A stretch of DNA of 64,000 nt from Legionellaceae bacterium (GCA_029212505.1 JARGOS010000005.1:33460-97459), one strand, 5' to 3'; positions 8,165 to 17,502 are shown, counted from the first letter of the stretch. Notes: generated from the sequence alone by a model not told the origin. Translations and numbers: made by a program.

Positions 8165-10828
8165 TTAGTAAATCCTGTTATTGCGCTCCGACTTATCATC
8201 ACACTCATGTCCTGTTTTCGTCTCTTCTTTATCCTCACTGTGTTTTTTATACTTCATCTTAAAGTTATGAAATCGTTCGCTCGACGACACCGTTTCTTTA
8301 AGATACTTTTTAACGATGAGTGCTTGACTATGATCCTGTAAATCTTCGATATCTTCATAACCTAATAAATTTGCACAATCACGGACTCTTTGTTGTATTT
8401 GTGATATTTCGTGCTCAATTTTTAAATCACAGGAGTCATCAACATCCTCGAGTGCTTTTTCAAAAACAGCTCGCCTAAACGATACGCTCTTACCTTCTTC
8501 TTTAATTGCGCGTTTATACAAAAGAAACCCTTCTGTACCGAGTAAATCTTTTAACTTAACGGCCTGACCTTTATTTTTTTCAGCATCATCAAGGGCCCCA
8601 TTAGCTAAAAACTTAAGAGCTAAAAAGCGAAGAAAGTCTTCACGTGCACCTTTGGGCGTTTTACCTTGGTGTACACCACGATACAATGCTTTCTTTTCTG
8701 CACTTGTTAACTGAAGTTCGGTGGCATTGGAATCTTGTGTCACACCATAACGCCCTATTTGTTTAAGCCAGCCTTGCACCTGGACTCTTTGCTCTGGCGG
8801 ACGATGTGCTAGGTCTTGAATACGTTTATTTTGCCTTTCTCTAGCTTCTATTTTATGTTGTTTTTTAATGCGATGATTTAGAACCGCGATGATGGCAGGA
8901 ACCACCGTAACAACGGCGGCCACAGCACCAAACACCCCTAAGGCGCTTGAATTCAAATAAGCCCAATCTGACAGCGTATGTTCAGACCAAGCCCCGCGCA
9001 TGTATTTTGTCAGGCCTTTATGTGCCTGCAATTTACCCGCTTTGCTTTGCTTTAAATTCGTCATGACCTCAGCAGATTCTTCCGCAAAATTTCTCGAAAT
9101 AGGCAAGATATTCCAATCTTTAGGGTTGGGCTTGGGTTTGGGTTCGACTTTGGCGGCCGCCCCTTGGTCCACTAAACTAATCACCGATGCCGCGGCATAC
9201 AAACCTCGTGCATTATATTCTTGATTGATGCATGTATTTAATGCTTTGGCTGCTGCTATTGTTGCATCCCCATCTTCTGGAGCATTCGCTAATGCAGCAA
9301 GAGCCTTAGCAATCTTATCGTCTGGTTTTTTCATGGCATCCAACATCAACACTCGACCATTAATCGCTTGCGCTCGTTCATTACCGCTTTTACAGCCCCC
9401 GATCGAGGCTTTCTCTGCAAAAACCGAGAGTGTTTGAACAAGCTTTGCGTATTCATGGGTAAAATGAAGATCGTGTGCTACAAGCTTTTTTAAGCTCATG
9501 TTAACGGCAGAAACAGGATCATTGGCTGTGTACGGTTTTGTTGATTTATCTTTCCACATATTTTTGAGCACAAGCATATGGACTCTAGCCTTGTTTCCTG
9601 GGCTATCAGGCTTCGTATCTGAAAAATAAAGTGCTCGAGGCAAAGTTTTTAAATAATTTTTATAATGGCCAATGATTATTTTTAATTGCCCTTGCTCTGC
9701 GGGCTCACACAACGTATGCATTAACGCCATTTCAGCCATCAACGTTGATTCTCGCACCAGCGGATCAGAACTCTCATACCCCAACGTATCACCAAAACCA
9801 TTCACAGAAATATTTTGAACAAAACAAAAAACACCATCATCTATATGATGAGCATTATATTCATGCGCACCCAGTAAAATATGACGCGCACTCTGTGTTT
9901 GTAAATTTACACCTCTCAACTCATCAAGCGTATCGTTTATTGCTGTATAGCGGTTGTAAACAAACGCTTGTTCCAAACCATAACGTTCAGTAATTTCTGA
10001 TAATTTTTTAGAAACATCTGAAATAATCTCAGCCTCACCAAAATTTTCAGATTTCTTTTTAACCACAGGCGATGGTGTACGTATTTGAATACGTGGATGT
10101 AATCCAGGCGTTATATTTCCGTCTTCATCCATGCGACATGTGATCATTTGCCGATGCGCAAACTGATCTTTCCCCGCAACACGATGATGTGCGGTGTGTT
10201 TAGAACCTTTTATTAGCGTCGCTAACCCTTCTGTTTGATTCACGTATAATATATCGTCATCCGTTGCAGGGGTTTTTTCTGCAAGATCTTTCGCTTTTTT
10301 TAAGTCTTTTTCGGTAAAAATAATGCCGGTTTTTTCAATAATTTTTTCCATTAAAACCGTATGCGCCATAGGAGCAAGTTTTTTTCGTGCTTTATCAAGG
10401 GCGGCATTAAACTTGGCAAGATCAATATCTCCATCTTTTTTTGCCGCTACTTTATAAGCATCACGATAAGCATGCTCAATATAATGATTTACGCGGTTCA
10501 TCGCTGACTTACGGGCTATTTCTAAGCGCTTAGGATCTACCTTGGGATAAAGCTCGTCAGCAATTTGGCGATAAACACGTGTGGCGAGCATTAAATGAAA
10601 CGCAAATTCGTCTTGAAGTGGAATCACGCGGCCGCTTTCTTTCCCAGAATTAGTTTCGCTTAAATCTAAACGCACCAAGCTTGAGGCTCCCTCAATATCA
10701 ACAGGCACCAACAAAGACCCGCGCACGTCTTTTAGCTTTTGTTTCTCTGCTTTATCCCAAGCAGCCTCCAGTAATGCCTGCATATCACGAGCTTGTTGAA
10801 TAGCAACCTGAGTTTCTTTTCCCATCAT
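8165..10828 (-). CDS. Giant protein of unknown family, P-loop deleted (paralogue B)
   Basis: Not recognised. 887 residues, homologous to paralogue A over almost all of its length, with the single hydrophobic helix at about 629-650. Compared with A it lacks a segment of about 55 residues containing the Walker A motif and a further region of roughly 200 residues. It still ends in a tail that aligns with the end of A (Y-x-KHSE followed by acidic residues and GH). The start at 10828 has the same AGGAGC ribosome site as A; an upstream in-frame ATG at 10867 lacks one. A TATAAT at 10856-10861 may be its -10 element. It is the first gene of a B-A unit. The frame is intact, so it is a reduced paralogue and not an obvious pseudogene. 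Confidence 0.85.
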   Translation of the reverse strand: MMGKETQVAIQQARDMQALLEAAWDKAEKQKLKDVRGSLLVPVDIEGASSLVRLDLSETNSGKESGRVIPLQDEFAFHLMLATRVYRQIADELYPKVDPKRLEIARKSAMNRVNHYIEHAYRDAYKVAAKKDGDIDLAKFNAALDKARKKLAPMAHTVLMEKIIEKTGIIFTEKDLKKAKDLAEKTPATDDDILYVNQTEGLATLIKGSKHTAHHRVAGKDQFAHRQMITCRMDEDGNITPGLHPRIQIRTPSPVVKKKSENFGEAEIISDVSKKLSEITERYGLEQAFVYNRYTAINDTLDELRGVNLQTQSARHILLGAHEYNAHHIDDGVFCFVQNISVNGFGDTLGYESSDPLVRESTLMAEMALMHTLCEPAEQGQLKIIIGHYKNYLKTLPRALYFSDTKPDSPGNKARVHMLVLKNMWKDKSTKPYTANDPVSAVNMSLKKLVAHDLHFTHEYAKLVQTLSVFAEKASIGGCKSGNERAQAINGRVLMLDAMKKPDDKIAKALAALANAPEDGDATIAAAKALNTCINQEYNARGLYAAASVISLVDQGAAAKVEPKPKPNPKDWNILPISRNFAEESAEVMTNLKQSKAGKLQAHKGLTKYMRGAWSEHTLSDWAYLNSSALGVFGAVAAVVTVVPAIIAVLNHRIKKQHKIEARERQNKRIQDLAHRPPEQRVQVQGWLKQIGRYGVTQDSNATELQLTSAEKKALYRGVHQGKTPKGAREDFLRFLALKFLANGALDDAEKNKGQAVKLKDLLGTEGFLLYKRAIKEEGKSVSFRRAVFEKALEDVDDSCDLKIEHEISQIQQRVRDCANLLGYEDIEDLQDHSQALIVKKYLKETVSSSERFHNFKMKYKKHSEDKEETKTGHECDDKSERNNRIY
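8982..9499 (-). repeat. Identity block 1, copy in paralogue B
   Basis: Partner of 6291-6808; 518 bp with no difference seen. Synonymous sites are also identical, which points to recent exchange and not to protein-level selection. Confidence 0.9.
9713..10489 (-). repeat. Identity block 2, copy in paralogue B
   Basis: Partner of 7004-7780; 777 bp with one difference seen (9753). Confidence 0.9.
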
Positions 10829-10984
10829 AAAGCTCCTAAAAAAACTATTAGCTTTATTATAGACCATGAAAAAGCATCTATCGCGCTTATTGATAACTTG
10901 TATAATTTTTTAAAGAAGAAATCTTGATATACGTATAGAATATAACTATCGAGTTAGCAGGTTTGATTTTTTAAGGTTGGGCAC

Positions 10985-11890
10985 ATGAAAATAGCTATTT
11001 TATCAAGAAATACAAAACTCTATTCAACCAAACGACTGATTGAAGCGGCTGAGGAACGCGGGCATGAAGTTCGTGTGCTTGACTACATTCGATGCTACAT
11101 GAACATTACCGCTAAAAAGCCATCAATCCATTATCAAGGCGAAAAGCTTCCTGCATTTGATGCCATTATTCCTAGAATTGGTGCGAGTCATACGTTTTAT
11201 GGCACTGCGATTGTAAGACAATTTGAAACGTTAGGAACCTACTCGTTAAACTCATCGCTGGCGATTACACGCTCGCGTGATAAATTACGCTCACAGCAAC
11301 TTTTGGTGATGAAAGGGATTGATATGCCGATCACCGGTATTGCGAGCGTACCCGGCGATGTGGATGGTTTAATTCAAACCGTCGGCGGAGCACCGCTGGT
11401 AATTAAACTCACCGAGGGAACCCAAGGGGTGGGCGTGGTTTTGGCTAAAACAAAAAAAGCGGCAGAAAGTGTGATCCAAATGCTCATGAGCCTCAAAGAA
11501 AATATTATTATTCAAGAATACATCGAAGAGTCCGGTGGTGCTGATATTCGTTGCTTTGTTGTAGGCGATAAAGTGATTGCCGCGATGGAGCGCAAAGCCG
11601 CACCCGGCGAGTTCCGTGCCAATATTCACCAAGGCGGTAGCGCTCACTTAGTCAAGATTACCAAACAAGAGCGTGAAGTGGCTGTTAAAGCGGCCAAAGT
11701 GATGGGGCTTACCATGGCTGGCGTTGATTTGCTGCGCTCAAATCGAGGACCGCTCGTGCTTGAAATCAATTCATCACCAGGCTTAGAAGGCATAGAAGCT
11801 GCAACCAACAAAGATATTGCCGGATTAATTATTCAGCATATTGAAAAACATGCCAAACCCATAGGACCTAAAAGCCGCTATCAAGGATAA
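10985..11890 (+). CDS. rimK: Ribosomal protein S6 glutamate ligase family, RimK
   Basis: ATP-grasp ligase that adds glutamate residues to the C-terminus of ribosomal protein S6 in Escherichia coli and Pseudomonas. The 301-residue protein has the RimK N-terminal domain ([15 protein letters not shown]), the ATP-grasp core with GTQGVGV near residues 146-152 and IQEYIEE, and the metal-binding end [12 protein letters not shown]. Length equals that of E. coli RimK (300). It begins a three-gene same-strand run with an aspartoacylase-like and a RimB-like gene (gap 4 bp, then 24 bp), a context seen in several gammaproteobacteria. The substrate in this organism could be another protein or a poly-glutamate. 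Confidence 0.93.
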   Translation: MKIAILSRNTKLYSTKRLIEAAEERGHEVRVLDYIRCYMNITAKKPSIHYQGEKLPAFDAIIPRIGASHTFYGTAIVRQFETLGTYSLNSSLAITRSRDKLRSQQLLVMKGIDMPITGIASVPGDVDGLIQTVGGAPLVIKLTEGTQGVGVVLAKTKKAAESVIQMLMSLKENIIIQEYIEESGGADIRCFVVGDKVIAAMERKAAPGEFRANIHQGGSAHLVKITKQEREVAVKAAKVMGLTMAGVDLLRSNRGPLVLEINSSPGLEGIEAATNKDIAGLIIQHIEKHAKPIGPKSRYQG

Positions 11891-11894
11891 ATGC

Positions 11895-12935
11895 ATGAGC
11901 GATATTCTCGAAATCAATAACATTCGCATTCAACGGGGCGAGCATAAGACTCTTTTTTTGCCGATGCCAAGCCTTTATGATTGCACGCCCATCACCATGC
12001 CGGTTCACATTTTTCGGGGAAAAAAACCTGGACCTTGCCTATGCGTGACCGCGGCTATTCATGGCGATGAAGTCAACGGGGTTGAAATTGTACGGCGGCT
12101 TGTCAAAAAAAGCGTGCTTAAAAAAATTGCGGGCACCCTCATCGCCATTCCAATCGTAAATGTGTATGGTTTTTTGTATCAAGATCGTTATTTGATGGAT
12201 AGAAAAGACTTAAATCGCTCATTTCCTGGTTCATCCAAAGGATCGCCGGCGTCACGTTTGGCGCATCTTATTTCGACCGAGATTTTATCTCACGTGACCC
12301 ACTGCATTGATTTACACTCAGGATCATTGCAGCGCACAAACTTACCTCAAATTCGTGCCGATCTCGACATGGAAGGCCTGTTGCCGTTGGCCCAAGCGTT
12401 CAGTGCGCCAGTAATTTTGCATGCGAAGCTACGCGATGGCTCGATGAGGCAATTTGCTAATGATAAAGCGATTCCTTTTTTGTTATACGAAGCCGGTGAA
12501 TCGCTACGATTTGATGAGCTATCAATTAAAGCGGGTGTACACGGCATCTTAAACGTGATGCATCAATTAGATATGATTACTTTGAAAAAAACGTTTCATC
12601 GTAACGTTGAGCCTGCGATTGCACGAGAAACGTATTGGGTACGATCACCTCGTAGCGGTCTACTCATCCCGTTTAAGCAACCAGGAAAGTTTGTGAAAAA
12701 AGGCGAATTATTAGCAAAAATTTGTAACCCGATGGGTCAAGAAGAATATAAAGTACTTTCGCCTTTAGATGGTATTATTATTGGCAAAAGTAATATGCCA
12801 ATGATTTATGAAGGTGCGGCGATTTTTAATATTGCGAGCTTTAATAAATTGGATCGGGTCGAAGAACAAGTCGACTTACATAAAGAATCTTATATTGACT
12901 CAGATATTGATTCAGATCCGCAGCATATATACTAA
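11895..12935 (+). CDS. Succinylglutamate desuccinylase/aspartoacylase family zinc carboxypeptidase-like protein
   Basis: M14-like zinc amidohydrolase. AIHGDEVNG (zinc His and Glu) lies near residues 54-62, NRSFPG near 111, and DLHSG (third zinc ligand) near 138. The C-terminal third forms a small beta domain. 346 residues is normal for the AstE/AspA family. There is no arginine succinyltransferase pathway nearby, so it is unlikely to be AstE. Its place between rimK and a RimB-like gene suggests it acts on glutamylated or similarly modified substrates (inference from context). The ribosome site is AAGGAT overlapping the end of rimK, so translation is probably coupled. Confidence 0.85.
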   Translation: MSDILEINNIRIQRGEHKTLFLPMPSLYDCTPITMPVHIFRGKKPGPCLCVTAAIHGDEVNGVEIVRRLVKKSVLKKIAGTLIAIPIVNVYGFLYQDRYLMDRKDLNRSFPGSSKGSPASRLAHLISTEILSHVTHCIDLHSGSLQRTNLPQIRADLDMEGLLPLAQAFSAPVILHAKLRDGSMRQFANDKAIPFLLYEAGESLRFDELSIKAGVHGILNVMHQLDMITLKKTFHRNVEPAIARETYWVRSPRSGLLIPFKQPGKFVKKGELLAKICNPMGQEEYKVLSPLDGIIIGKSNMPMIYEGAAIFNIASFNKLDRVEEQVDLHKESYIDSDIDSDPQHIY

Positions 12936-12959
12936 ATACTAATCTAAGGCATTTATGCG

Positions 12960-13415
12960 ATGAAAAAAATGATTGAGATCCAAAAAAAATTATTGATTGG
13001 TCGCTCGGAGTGGTGCGCACTGCCATTACTTAATGTACCGCTGATTAAAGCCAAAATAGATACAGGGGCTAAAACGTCGGCTCTACATGCGTTTAATATT
13101 GAATGCGACCATGCCGATGGTCAAGCACGCGTGCATTATGATATTCATCCCATTCAAGGCAATGATGACGTGATTGTTCGATGCACCTCTTTGGTGATTG
13201 ATCAACGTATGATCATGAGTTCTAATGGGCACAAAGAAAATCGTTATGTTATTTCGACCTCGTTGTCACTTGGGACAAAAACATGGCCGATCGAATTAAC
13301 CCTGTCGAACAGAGATCCTCTCAGGTTTCGCTTGTTACTTGGACGCGAAGCCTTAAACCGCCGCGTGATGATTGATCCTAACTTGAACTATCACCAAGAT
13401 AAGCCGCTTCAATAG
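12960..13415 (+). CDS. RimB-like retropepsin-fold protease (putative ATP-dependent zinc protease family)
   Basis: 151-residue protein with the family signature KIDTGAKTSALHA near residues 29-41 (the Asp-Thr-Gly of an aspartic-protease-like fold) and LLGREALNRR near the C-terminus. Despite the historic family name, the fold is pepsin-like. In Pseudomonas, RimB works with RimK in controlling S6 glutamylation. The third position in the rimK run supports the same role here. The start at 12960 fits the conserved N-terminus (LIGRSEWCALP). Confidence 0.87.
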   Translation: MKKMIEIQKKLLIGRSEWCALPLLNVPLIKAKIDTGAKTSALHAFNIECDHADGQARVHYDIHPIQGNDDVIVRCTSLVIDQRMIMSSNGHKENRYVISTSLSLGTKTWPIELTLSNRDPLRFRLLLGREALNRRVMIDPNLNYHQDKPLQ

Positions 13416-13446
13416 CCTACGTTAAGATACTTACGGATAAGATGTC

Positions 13447-14907
13447 ATGAAAACTCAAGCAAAATCTTCCTTACTTAAAAGCAGCGCCGCTACTTTTTAT
13501 GCCCAGCTCCCTCAAAATAGAGGTTTGACTTTACCCGATTTTAATCACGCACAAACCATGCAATTTAAAAAAAGTGCGGATAATTTCGCCCGTGCACTCA
13601 TTCAACTCTGGACATCAGGCGATGCGTCAGCTCAAGCACGATGCGACGTCGCATGGCAGACGTTAGATTTTTACAGCCTATCGCCACGCACAGTTCATCA
13701 TCAATTCAAAGACGGCCAATCGAAAAACTTAGGGGCACTCGCCTTCTTGAACATGCTGCTAGCCAATCCAACCATCCCTGAATCGCTTGGCGTACTTCTC
13801 CATTTAGAAACAAACGATTTTTATTTTACGCAGCGAGCAGGCTCCTTTTGGGCTGATTATCATACCCCCTCTCTGCATCATGATTTTTTAACTACGGAGC
13901 GCTCGTTAGAGCAAGCGTTAACGCGTAGTCTATCAACGCATAACGATGCGCATGCGGCATGGTGGCAAAGCGCTGTTCAAGAAGATATTCATATGAATCA
14001 AATCTTTCAGCTTGAGATTTTTGAAACAGCGTTACGTATATTTTTAACCCCTACATCAATGCTAGAACATCTCGGACAAGCAATAGTTAAGCAAAGCAAT
14101 CTTGATTTTGAACACTATTTTTTTAGAAAAATAAACTTATTTAAAACGCGATTTGTGACGATGCTTTCGGATCTAGAGCGGATGCAATGGCTCGGTTGGC
14201 TCACAAGACACGGGCCGTATTATGTTGAAGGCTATATGCGCTATGTTGCTCCGTCCCCCTTCGGTTCTGAGTTCATGCAAGCGATTGTGCAAAATGCCAT
14301 CGAACTTGACATACCGAAGTTACACCATCTTATTTCTTCAGAAAACATGCGCGCATTTAGCCTCACAAACAAAGCGCAATTATTTGATTATTGTATAGAA
14401 CAATTTGAAGAGCACTGGCAAGCACTCGCGCATCAACCGACCGATGCATTATGGCACTTCACCGAAGCACTGGCCGCAAGCCTAGACGAAGAGCTGAAAC
14501 AAACCTCATCTCAAATAAGTATTGATCGCGCGATTAAACCTTTTTTAGGTCATTTTATCATGACCTGCATGTCGCTCGAAAAACATACCTTGGTAAATTT
14601 CTTACTTGCTCAAGATGACACCTTGGTACACGTACCTATACGAAACAGTTCCACACTCCTAGCAGATGATAAACCATGGGGAAATCATTCATTACTGTAT
14701 TTTGCACAACAAAAAAAATACCCCGAAATGGTGGCGTTGCTGCAATCCAAAGGTGCGCGATTACTAACCATTGAAGCGAGCGGTCAACCACCCGAATCAC
14801 AAACATCCAAAAAACATCAATTTAAACGAAGGGCTTCTTTTTTGGGATTGCCTAAAGCGTATGAAGAATTACCAGAACCAACACATACCAACCCGTTCTT
14901 AAAATAA
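13447..14907 (+). CDS. Orphan helical protein, possible C-terminal ankyrin repeats
   Basis: Not recognised as a known family. The 486-residue protein is helical and rich in His, Gln and Leu, with no signal peptide or clear membrane segment. Residues about 375-450 (HTLVNFLLAQDD, then SLLYFAQQKKYPEMVALLQSKGA) read like two degenerate ankyrin repeats. It starts 31 bp after the RimB-like gene but shows no functional link and may have a separate history. Its last codons form part of a strong terminator. Size, orphan status and ankyrin-like C-terminus make a host-directed effector possible. Confidence 0.75.
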   Translation: MKTQAKSSLLKSSAATFYAQLPQNRGLTLPDFNHAQTMQFKKSADNFARALIQLWTSGDASAQARCDVAWQTLDFYSLSPRTVHHQFKDGQSKNLGALAFLNMLLANPTIPESLGVLLHLETNDFYFTQRAGSFWADYHTPSLHHDFLTTERSLEQALTRSLSTHNDAHAAWWQSAVQEDIHMNQIFQLEIFETALRIFLTPTSMLEHLGQAIVKQSNLDFEHYFFRKINLFKTRFVTMLSDLERMQWLGWLTRHGPYYVEGYMRYVAPSPFGSEFMQAIVQNAIELDIPKLHHLISSENMRAFSLTNKAQLFDYCIEQFEEHWQALAHQPTDALWHFTEALAASLDEELKQTSSQISIDRAIKPFLGHFIMTCMSLEKHTLVNFLLAQDDTLVHVPIRNSSTLLADDKPWGNHSLLYFAQQKKYPEMVALLQSKGARLLTIEASGQPPESQTSKKHQFKRRASFLGLPKAYEELPEPTHTNPFLK

Positions 14908-14934
14908 ATGATATTTTAAGAACGGGTTAATTTT
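14890..14934 (+). terminator. Intrinsic terminator
   Basis: Perfect 16-bp inverted repeat (14890-14905 with 14913-14928), 7-nt loop, then AATTTT. It ends the orphan gene, whose stop codon lies in the stem and loop, and may serve the convergent decarboxylase gene as well. Confidence 0.85.
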
Positions 14935-14948
14935 AAACGCTTTAAGGC

Positions 14949-16625
14949 TTAAGCCTTAGGCGTTTGCAGCTTATAAAGCTGATCTTTTTTATCACCTGAA
15001 ATCGGCTGACTTTCTTCTGCTGGAATCATAACTTCGATGTAAGCGGGTGCATCGGATGTTTCAATGCGCTTAATCGCCTCATCCAATTCTGCAACCGTGG
15101 TCACTCGCCCCGTAATCCAGCCCTGGCAACCCATCGCATCCGGAATCAGGTGATACTTCACCGCAGCAAGATTATCGTATTCATGCCCCATTTCGCTTAG
15201 CACATCTTCAATACCGAAAATACCGTTATTGAGCACAAATATCGCAATTTTAGGTTGATAGCGTCCCATCACCGCGACTTCATTGTACGTAAGCTGATGT
15301 GAACCATCGCCCGTCACAAGCACTGTGCGTCCCTTTTTATTTGCCATGGCAACACCCAGTGCAGCAGGGGTAGCCCACCCAATGGAGCCCCACAAAACCT
15401 GAGATTCGTACCCAACCCCCTCCGGTAGCAACAAAGGCCCCAAATGAAGCATGCATGTTCCTGTTTCGGCAACCAGGACATCACCGGCACGTAGCATGTT
15501 TTGAATCCGAGGATAAAAAACAGCTGAACCGGTTAAATCATTTTCCACCCCAATCATCTCAAGAGCCTGAGGTTTTAACGTTGTGTAGATGGTGTTCACC
15601 GAAGAAACCTTAGCAATCAAGCCATTGAGCACATCATGAAGACATGTACCCACCCAAACTTTATCTCCAATTTGAACCCATGTATCTCGAATTCGAACAA
15701 TACGATCTTGCGATATTTTATCTGACCAAAATCCGGTATTAAGATCTTCAAATATCACGCCCCCAAGATCAAGAATTAAATCAGCTGATTCAACCGCACT
15801 TGAGACCTCTGCTGGGTAGGAACTAAAACCATTATAAATACCCATATAGCCAGGGAGCGTCTCGCTCACAACGCCCTTGTCCATGGGCGTCAAAGCAAAC
15901 GAAAGTTTTGATTTCGTCAGAAATTCAACCAATTGAGTCTCTAAGCCAAAACGTTTCACAAGCATCGAAGGTAGTACCACAACGTTTTTCGCAGACTGCA
16001 TCGCCTTGATTAATGCATCAACGGCAACATCAACCTCAACTTGAATTGATTCACGACGTACAATCTGTGACAGAGGCTTGCCTTGGATAGGTTTGCCAAT
16101 CACGGCCATTTTGCCATAGTCTTCAGGTATAACAATATAGGCAGGTTTGCTTTGACCGATGGCTTCTTCAATCACCCGCTCCATTTCTCTGATTGTATTT
16201 TCAGGGGTTAAAACCGTCGAAACACAACAAGCTGATCCCGACAATGCCTCAAAATTTCCATAAACACCATCGCCAAGTGTATGGTGTGTTATGATACCTT
16301 GATGAACAATACGACGAGATGGTGCACCAACAATATGAAACACAGGCACTCGGTGAGCTAAACAACCCATGACGCCATTCAAAGCACTCAACTCTCCAAC
16401 CCCATAGGTGGTGCTGAGAATCGCTGCACCAAACCGGCGACCATAACCATCCGCTGCATAAGCCGCGTTAAGCTCATTTGCACAAGCAACCCATGTAAGT
16501 TTTGAAACAACCTCAATCGCATCATCAAATGGAAATGCATAGTCCCCCGGTACGCCAAATACATGATCAAGACCAAGATCAGATAAACGCTGCGCAACAT
16601 ATACAGCAACAGATACATTTTGCAT
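14949..16625 (-). CDS. Thiamine-diphosphate-dependent pyruvate/indolepyruvate decarboxylase family enzyme
   Basis: Non-oxidative 2-oxo acid decarboxylase giving an aldehyde and CO2. 558 residues. The N-terminal PYR domain has FGVPGDYAF and the catalytic Glu in CANELNAAYAADGYGR (near residue 50). The paired histidines of this subfamily occur in THHTLGDG, near residue 113. The C-terminal PP domain has the ThDP/Mg motif TGDGSHQ...LNN. The histidine pair separates it from acetolactate synthase, another example of which lies at 32-33.7 kb. Start 16625 has GGAGAT upstream; an in-frame ATG at 16667 lacks one. Pyruvate and indolepyruvate cannot be told apart by reading. It would supply acetaldehyde or an aromatic aldehyde. 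Confidence 0.9.
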   Translation of the reverse strand: MQNVSVAVYVAQRLSDLGLDHVFGVPGDYAFPFDDAIEVVSKLTWVACANELNAAYAADGYGRRFGAAILSTTYGVGELSALNGVMGCLAHRVPVFHIVGAPSRRIVHQGIITHHTLGDGVYGNFEALSGSACCVSTVLTPENTIREMERVIEEAIGQSKPAYIVIPEDYGKMAVIGKPIQGKPLSQIVRRESIQVEVDVAVDALIKAMQSAKNVVVLPSMLVKRFGLETQLVEFLTKSKLSFALTPMDKGVVSETLPGYMGIYNGFSSYPAEVSSAVESADLILDLGGVIFEDLNTGFWSDKISQDRIVRIRDTWVQIGDKVWVGTCLHDVLNGLIAKVSSVNTIYTTLKPQALEMIGVENDLTGSAVFYPRIQNMLRAGDVLVAETGTCMLHLGPLLLPEGVGYESQVLWGSIGWATPAALGVAMANKKGRTVLVTGDGSHQLTYNEVAVMGRYQPKIAIFVLNNGIFGIEDVLSEMGHEYDNLAAVKYHLIPDAMGCQGWITGRVTTVAELDEAIKRIETSDAPAYIEVMIPAEESQPISGDKKDQLYKLQTPKA

Positions 16626-16741
16626 ACTATATCTCCATAAAAGTATCATCAACTGGATCAGAAACATCTTTCATGACTATAGCAGGAATGAGCCACTTTG
16701 CTCAGGCGTGATTTTCTTTCAAATTTATGCCTGTATAAACC

Positions 16742-16770
16742 TTGACTCGAGCTACGACTGCCACTAAAAT
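16742..16770 (+). promoter_or_regulatory. Sigma-70 promoter of rpsU-yqeY-dnaG
   Basis: TTGACT (16742-16747), 17-bp spacer, TAAAAT (16765-16770): each element is one base from consensus. It lies 50 bp before the rpsU start. A second TATAAT at 16795-16800 has no -35. Confidence 0.75.
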
Positions 16771-16821
16771 ACCGGACCTAATTGTGCTGCCGATTATAAT
16801 TTTTTAACCAAAGGATCATTA

Positions 16822-17046
16822 ATGCCTACCGTTCGTGTAAAAGAAGGCGAAAACCCAGAATACGCTCTTCGCCGTTTTAAACGTTCTTGTGAAAAAGCTG
16901 GAATCTTAACTGAATTACGACGTCGTGAATTTTACGAAAAGCCAACGGCTGAACGTAAACGTAAACAAGCTGCGGCTGTTAAACGTCATCTTAAAAAGAT
17001 TTCTCGCGAAACCTTGTCTAAAAAAATCAACAAGCGTCGCCGTTAA
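16822..17046 (+). CDS. rpsU: 30S ribosomal protein S21
   Basis: Small basic ribosomal protein needed for translation initiation on natural mRNAs. The 74-residue product opens with [20 protein letters not shown] and continues through the conserved [14 protein letters not shown] segment, very like other gammaproteobacterial S21. AAAGGA precedes the ATG. First gene of the macromolecular-synthesis-type operon; yqeY follows after 2 bp. Confidence 0.97.
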   Translation: MPTVRVKEGENPEYALRRFKRSCEKAGILTELRRREFYEKPTAERKRKQAAAVKRHLKKISRETLSKKINKRRR

Positions 17047-17048
17047 TC

Positions 17049-17492
17049 ATGTCTATTAAAGTAAGCATTCATGCTGATCTTAAAAAAGCCATGCTTGCTC
17101 GTGATAAGCGTACCGTAGGTGCGCTTCGTCTTCTTACATCTGCCTTTAAGCAAATAGAAGTTGATGAGCGCATTGAGCTTGATGATGCACGTATTCTTGC
17201 TGTGCTTGATAAACTTGCCAAGCAACGCCAAGAGTCTATTGCGCAATATCAAGCGGCCAACCGGCCTGAGTTAGAAGAACAAGAAGTGTTTGAGCTCTCA
17301 CTCATAAAACACTACCTTCCTGAGCCGCTATCCCAAGAAGCGATTGATGCCCTCATTGTAGAAGCCTTTACTGAAACGGGTGCGACCAGCATGCGTGACA
17401 TGGGTAAAGTGGTTGCTTATTTAAAACCGCAACTCCAAGGACGCGCCGACATGGGTTCGGTAAGTGCGCTGATTAAAGCGAAACTTGCTTAG
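17049..17492 (+). CDS. yqeY: GatB/YqeY domain protein
   Basis: 147-residue protein of the YqeY family, which resembles the tRNA-binding tail domain of the amidotransferase subunit GatB. Visible are the helical N-terminus with KAMLARDKRTVGALR, and the C-terminal domain with MRDMGKVVAYLKPQLQGRADMG. The molecular role of stand-alone YqeY is not established. Lying 2 bp after rpsU and 10 bp before dnaG, it is cotranscribed with them; this arrangement is common outside the enterobacteria. Confidence 0.94.
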   Translation: MSIKVSIHADLKKAMLARDKRTVGALRLLTSAFKQIEVDERIELDDARILAVLDKLAKQRQESIAQYQAANRPELEEQEVFELSLIKHYLPEPLSQEAIDALIVEAFTETGATSMRDMGKVVAYLKPQLQGRADMGSVSALIKAKLA

Positions 17493-17502
17493 GTAATACA
17501 CC

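Noticed and set aside
8165..10828. Paralogue B as a pseudogene of A
   Set aside because: The frame is open over 887 codons, the start and ribosome site match A, and the C-terminal tail is preserved, so it reads as a functional reduced copy.
14949..16625. Second acetolactate synthase
   Set aside because: The paired His in THHTLGDG and the overall motif set fit pyruvate/indolepyruvate decarboxylase; the YDMVAFQ segment of AlsS is absent.
16795..16800. TATAAT as the main rpsU -10
   Set aside because: No -35 lies 16-18 bp upstream; the TTGACT-17-TAAAAT pair at 16742-16770 is better.
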